From NCBI GenBank assembly GCA_017744795.1, contig JAGIAQ010000003.1, positions 33,335 through 97,334 of the forward strand: DNA of 64,000 nt, in the 5' to 3' direction. The notes under the pieces were generated by a model. That model saw nothing but the letters and a program-made list of their open reading frames with translations, was not told where the DNA came from and did no database searches. Positions 60,385 through 64,000 of the stretch are shown here, in pieces; positions within the stretch are counted from its first letter, which is position 1; each line of letters opens with the position of its first letter. The translations under genes were made by a program, and so were the position numbers. This DNA comes from Niabella sp. GTDB taxonomy: Bacteria > Bacteroidota > Bacteroidia > Chitinophagales > Chitinophagaceae.

Positions 60385-61719
60385 TTATTGGAGTCCCGCC
60401 CAGCGTTTCGCCCAATCCAGCAGCGCCTCATTGCGCCATTTACTTACCGTTTTAGCGCCCTGCCAACCGCCATCAAACAAGTCCGGATCACTCCGGTCCG
60501 AATACCAGTTGTTACCTAGCGGATAGTCAGCAGCACCGGCCTTTCCCGGCCAGCTGTCATTTACCACAAACTGTCCGCTTTGCTCCGGAAAACCGGGAAT
60601 AGCTGAAGTAATTTTATACGATACCGTTTCCGCTTGTTTAGGACAATAACGAATCGCATAAGCGCCATCACCCAAATAATAGCCATCCCACTGCTGTTCA
60701 CCTATACCCGCCTGAACTGTCATCGTAAAACAGGATTTATTGCCAACAACATTCGTCTTCGGCCCTTTGAAATGAAATTCGAGCACTGAATAGATCGTTA
60801 CCGTATCTGCGTTTGTGGTGTTGCGTTTAAAGATCGTTCTGGGGCTATGGGTGATTTTTGTAAAACTTCCGCCCCAGCTCTCCCTAAACGGATTATCCGG
60901 CGCGCCATCCATTAAATACAGCAATGAAGGTGTATCGCCCATTTTTATTTGTCCTTTGTAATAATTTTTGAAATCCCGGCCCAGGTACCCTGTACCCTTT
61001 ATGTAATGATCGTAATAGTTGGTATTGGTTAATTGTTCCACTTTACTGTCTGGCGAGAAGAACCCGTTGTACGATCCGTTGCATTCAATAAACCACAGCC
61101 CCGGAAAATTTGCGGCGATATAAGCATAACTGTTAGCGCTCCATTTTTTATTAGGGCCGCCGATCCAGTATACTTTTACTTTCGTTTGAATATCCGGCGC
61201 ATCGTGCAATGCCTGCGCCAAATCATCTAACCCGCCCCAAACTAGTATCCATAAGGGCTGGGGACTTTTTTTACGGGCGCATTGTACGATCCAGGCGGAG
61301 CCTTCGGTTGAGGCACCGTAGCCTGCATAAGGCGCCAACCCCGGCCGCCCCTGCTTACAAACGGCTCTTAGGGTAGCAGGTGCGGGGTATCCCTTTTCCG
61401 TTTTTTGTAGTTTGGAAAAATCTTTTTCGTACAGATCGATCATGCGTAGTAATTCCTGTTTACTTCCCTTGCCATAGGACGGGGAAGATACCAGCCCCTC
61501 GGTAACAAACCGGTTGCTATACATAAGGAAATGGGCCATCGACTGATTATCATCCGGATCGGTACCGCCGATATCCGTACTTATAAGGATGCGCGGTTTT
61601 GCCGGAACGGGTTGCTGCGCCAGCGCGGAGCAGGTACACAGCACCATAATGCCAGCCAATACCCATCGCGGTATGCTGTTGCCAACCGGTGCCGTCCAAA
61701 ATATTTGATGTCTTTTCAT
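60385..61719 (-). CDS. DUF1593 protein, nucleoside-hydrolase-like
   Basis: 444 residues. The N-terminus has a hydrophobic signal-like segment (VLAGIMVLCTCSALAQ, about 20-35). RILISTDIGGTDPDDNQSMA resembles the Asp-rich calcium-binding loop of nucleoside hydrolases, and LWILVWGGLDDLAQAL and WWIGGPNKKWS-like YWIGGPNKKWSANSYAYIA are conserved in DUF1593. The C-terminal 120 residues look like a beta-sandwich. DUF1593 proteins are common in Bacteroidota and fungal polysaccharide clusters, but substrates are not established. Here it lies within the pectin operon between a methylesterase and GH28. Confidence 0.85.
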   Translation of the reverse strand: MKRHQIFWTAPVGNSIPRWVLAGIMVLCTCSALAQQPVPAKPRILISTDIGGTDPDDNQSMAHFLMYSNRFVTEGLVSSPSYGKGSKQELLRMIDLYEKDFSKLQKTEKGYPAPATLRAVCKQGRPGLAPYAGYGASTEGSAWIVQCARKKSPQPLWILVWGGLDDLAQALHDAPDIQTKVKVYWIGGPNKKWSANSYAYIAANFPGLWFIECNGSYNGFFSPDSKVEQLTNTNYYDHYIKGTGYLGRDFKNYYKGQIKMGDTPSLLYLMDGAPDNPFRESWGGSFTKITHSPRTIFKRNTTNADTVTIYSVLEFHFKGPKTNVVGNKSCFTMTVQAGIGEQQWDGYYLGDGAYAIRYCPKQAETVSYKITSAIPGFPEQSGQFVVNDSWPGKAGAADYPLGNNWYSDRSDPDLFDGGWQGAKTVSKWRNEALLDWAKRWAGLQ

Positions 61720-61731
61720 TTGCCTTTTTTG

Positions 61732-63042
61732 TCACTTTTTTCCGTCAAATATCACAGTCGCGTTGGTGGTGGCTACTTTATTCAGTCCTTCCTTTGTCAG
61801 GAGCGTACAGTTATCGAAACGTATATTATTGGCAAAGAAAACGCCAAAGGCCGTGCTTGCGGTAATGGTCACATTTTGAAAAACGATATTGGATGCGGGC
61901 GCTTCGGGCAGCCCCCATACCAGCCCCGCGCGCTTTCCTTCCTGCGTTGTGGCCGTTATATTCTGAAAAGTGATATCCTTATACACGGGCGTTAAATCCG
62001 TCAGTGGCTCCTTTGCATAACCGGCCGCAATTTCCGGGGTGATCTTTTGAAGGTTCCGGAGCTCCTTTTCCTTTGCCATATAAGCGCCATAGATCAGTAT
62101 GGGCATCCCAACATTTTCCATTTTAATATTCCGGTAGGTAAGGTTTTGCACCACACCGCCGCGGTCGCGGTCCGACTTGATCCGGATCCCACACTCGGTA
62201 TTGGTGAAGCTGCAATCCTCAATTAAAAAATTGCTAACGCCGCCTTTGGTATAACTGCCTATCGACAATCCATGACCGTAGCCATATTTACAATTTTGAA
62301 TATGCACATTGGAAGTGCCTCCCCCACAGGTAAAGTTATCATCACCGGTGCTGATATCACAATCTTTGATCAGTATTTTATCTCCTGCAACATCACAGGC
62401 ATCTGTATTATGACTGGGATTGTGCGGATCGTCTGAAGCCGGTGCACGAACCGTTACTTTTTCCACGGTCACATTGTTTGTGGTTTTCCCACTGATCGCG
62501 ATATGAAACATAGGCGCGTTCATCAGTGTTACGCCCCGGATCAAAATGCGTTCACAATTTTGCAGCGCTATCATCCGGGGGCGTTTTACACCTTTATCCT
62601 TATAAGCGGGCCACCAGGGAGCGCCCTGCCCGTCGATGGTTCCGCTGCCGGTAATGGCCACATCGTGCAGCTTTGAGCCGCTAATAAAATCTGTTCCCAA
62701 TGTGGTACCACCGGGATACTTGTTGATGGGCAACAACCGGAGTATCGCGCCCGAATCGATCTGTAAATTCAGATTGCTGTTAAACTGCAAGGGACCGCAT
62801 AAATAAACGCCGGGCGGGACAATGACCGTTCCGCCGCCCGCCTTATCTGCTGCATTGATGGCCTGTTGTATAGCTGCAGTGTTATCGGTACTATTATCGG
62901 CAAGAGCACCAAAATCCTTAATGACAAAGGTCTTGCCCGGTATCTTTGGCAGCGCGGGCATTGAAAAATCTGCTTGTGCATGCAGCTGATTAAAAAAGGA
63001 AATACTAAAAAGAACCGGAAGAATACGCCAGCCTGTTTTCAT
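61732..63042 (-). CDS. Secreted polygalacturonase, GH28 (II)
   Basis: 436 residues. Signal peptide: MKTGWRILPVLFSISFFNQL then HAQA. Canonical GH28 motifs: HNTDACDVAG (NTD), STGDDNFTCGGG (DD), YGHGLSIGSYTKGG (GHG) and GIRIKSDRDRGG (RIK). It hydrolyses alpha-1,4 galacturonosyl bonds. Cysteine-rich segments around ECGIRIK and CGGG may form disulfides. It follows the acetylesterase by 15 nt. Confidence 0.95.
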   Translation of the reverse strand: MKTGWRILPVLFSISFFNQLHAQADFSMPALPKIPGKTFVIKDFGALADNSTDNTAAIQQAINAADKAGGGTVIVPPGVYLCGPLQFNSNLNLQIDSGAILRLLPINKYPGGTTLGTDFISGSKLHDVAITGSGTIDGQGAPWWPAYKDKGVKRPRMIALQNCERILIRGVTLMNAPMFHIAISGKTTNNVTVEKVTVRAPASDDPHNPSHNTDACDVAGDKILIKDCDISTGDDNFTCGGGTSNVHIQNCKYGYGHGLSIGSYTKGGVSNFLIEDCSFTNTECGIRIKSDRDRGGVVQNLTYRNIKMENVGMPILIYGAYMAKEKELRNLQKITPEIAAGYAKEPLTDLTPVYKDITFQNITATTQEGKRAGLVWGLPEAPASNIVFQNVTITASTAFGVFFANNIRFDNCTLLTKEGLNKVATTNATVIFDGKK

Positions 63043-63057
63043 GATACCAATTTTTTA

Positions 63058-63813
63058 TTACAACTTCTTCGTTGCCGGTTTTATAATGTGTTCTGCCAAA
63101 CCCGGCAGCAGGTTCCGGATATTTGCCAACACCAGTTCCGCAATTTTCCGGGCGCCCAGTTCATTGAAATGCGTATCATCTGCTTTCCCCCCTGGGTAAT
63201 TAGGATGTTCGCCCGGTTGCAGGTGGTTAAACAGGAGCTTTGAATTTTCGGCGCCCAATTGCTGATACAGTTCCTGCGCCCGGCGATCCAGGTCTATCAG
63301 TGGTACTTTTAACGCCGCTGCAACGTCCCGCACAATGCCTGAATACACTTCATGCGTTCCTTCAATTTTTCCTGCCGCGTCAAATTTTCTCCTGGCTACG
63401 GGCGTTATTAAAACGGGCTGCGCGCCCTTCGCCTTTACCTCGGTTACAAAACGCTCCAGGTTATTTTTAAATTCGGCTTCTGTTGTATATGTTTTTTTTG
63501 TAGGCACTTCATCATTATGACCAAACTGGATCAGCACATAATCGCCTACACTGCAGTCTTTCATGATCTGATCCCATAACCCCTCTTTGCGAAAGGAAGA
63601 AGTGCTGCGCCCGTTCTTTGCAAGATTTACCACCTGCACCGTGCTATCCCAGAAATACACAAAGGGCATGCCCCAACCTGTTTCGGGATAGGCTTTGGTT
63701 TCCTTGATGGCCATTGTGGAATCCCCCGCCATAAAGATCTTCAATTTTCGTTTCGGCGGCGCAAAAGCCATTAATGTGATCAAACCAATCAACAGTACTA
63801 CTCTTTTACCCAT
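63058..63813 (-). CDS. Rhamnogalacturonan acetylesterase-like SGNH hydrolase, CE12
   Basis: 251 residues from the ATG at 63813, which gives signal peptide MGKRVVLLIGLITLMAFA. Another in-frame ATG is 9 codons upstream. The SGNH blocks are MAGDSTMA (Ser32), LAKNGRSTSSF (Gly), VLIQFGHNDE (Asn) and DDTHFNELGARKIAEL (Asp/His). The pattern matches CE12 RGAE/YesT esterases, which deacetylate galacturonate in rhamnogalacturonan I. It is the first gene of the upstream pectin operon in this window, although the operon may begin beyond the right edge. Confidence 0.92.
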   Translation of the reverse strand: MGKRVVLLIGLITLMAFAPPKRKLKIFMAGDSTMAIKETKAYPETGWGMPFVYFWDSTVQVVNLAKNGRSTSSFRKEGLWDQIMKDCSVGDYVLIQFGHNDEVPTKKTYTTEAEFKNNLERFVTEVKAKGAQPVLITPVARRKFDAAGKIEGTHEVYSGIVRDVAAALKVPLIDLDRRAQELYQQLGAENSKLLFNHLQPGEHPNYPGGKADDTHFNELGARKIAELVLANIRNLLPGLAEHIIKPATKKL

Positions 63814-63840
63814 GTTTTTAAAATTTATAAGAATCAGCAT

Positions 63841-64000
63841 TGCTCACTCAATGCCATTTCCTTGAACTTTCAGATTCCTTTGCATTTCCCGCAGATTACC
63901 ACAGGTTTTTTTGTGCTCCCGATAGCCATCGGAATTGCAGAAAATCAATCTGCAGATATCAGCGATGTATTAGATCTGCCTAAAATCCCCGCCCGACTGA
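63841..64000. other. Right-edge spacer with short repeats
   Basis: No gene is visible. CCGAT-AGCC-ATCGG (63920-63933) is a small palindrome like the GGTAGCCATCGGGA stretch of the decayed tRNA copy near 5933. The GCAGAT/CTGCAG-rich remainder resembles the repeats at 38906-38997. The promoter of the acetylesterase operon could not be identified. Confidence 0.35.

Overview
The window looks like a chromosomal segment of a Bacteroidota bacterium, most likely of the Chitinophagaceae (inference). The reasons are Bacteroidota-type promoters (TTTG, about 19 nt, then TAnnTTTG) before several genes, A-rich start regions without clear Shine-Dalgarno sequences, a glycine-rich RRM protein, an OmpA protein with calcium-binding linker repeats, and a large pectin-degradation cluster.

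Layout. 1-5842 (minus): a tryptophan operon read as trpL-trpE-trpG-trpD-trpC-trpF, then a GNAT acetyltransferase and the start of plsC, which runs off the left edge. trpL is a 19-residue leader peptide with three consecutive Trp codons, followed by a rho-independent attenuator. trpB and trpA are not present. 5892-6346: tRNA-Arg(TCT) with decayed tRNA-like copies on both sides and a truncated GIY-YIG endonuclease. 6510-12082: M28 peptidase, a small membrane protein, and a minus-strand group (unknown protein, GH78 rhamnosidase, gluconokinase). 12347-18418: gltBD glutamate synthase. 18941-25875: ompA, polyprenyl diphosphate synthase, recJ, the rpsF-rpsR-rplI operon, an RRM protein and a small lipoprotein. 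26241-33246 (minus): a tetR-tolC-hlyD-RND efflux operon with an inverted repeat over its promoter. 33601-38783: DUF502 and DUF1015 proteins, a TPR protein and a long-chain acyl-CoA ligase.

39003-63813 is one continuous minus-strand pectin/uronate cluster in two probable operons. The upstream one (63813 to 56008) encodes a rhamnogalacturonan acetylesterase, GH28, a DUF1593 protein, two pectin methylesterases, GH43 and an unknown lipoprotein. The downstream one (55781 to 39003) encodes GH28, a GH105-DUF4350 protein, UxaB, UxaA, UxaC, KduD, KduI, KdgK, a YhcH-family protein, KDPG aldolase, an ExuT-like transporter, KdgF and a GH2 enzyme. The secreted enzymes would de-esterify and cut homogalacturonan and rhamnogalacturonan. 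Saturated galacturonate would pass through UxaC-UxaB-UxaA, and unsaturated galacturonate through KdgF-KduI-KduD. Both routes meet at 2-keto-3-deoxygluconate, which KdgK and the aldolase turn into pyruvate and glyceraldehyde-3-phosphate. No SusC/SusD pair, polysaccharide lyase or dedicated regulator is visible.

Intergenic spacers, even inside operons, are rich in short dispersed repeats: paired small palindromes, a roughly 40-nt repeat seen at three sites, and AT-rich 'CTATTGA'-type repeats forming long hairpins. They explain several misleading upstream start codons. All protein functions are read by eye from motifs; no database search was possible.
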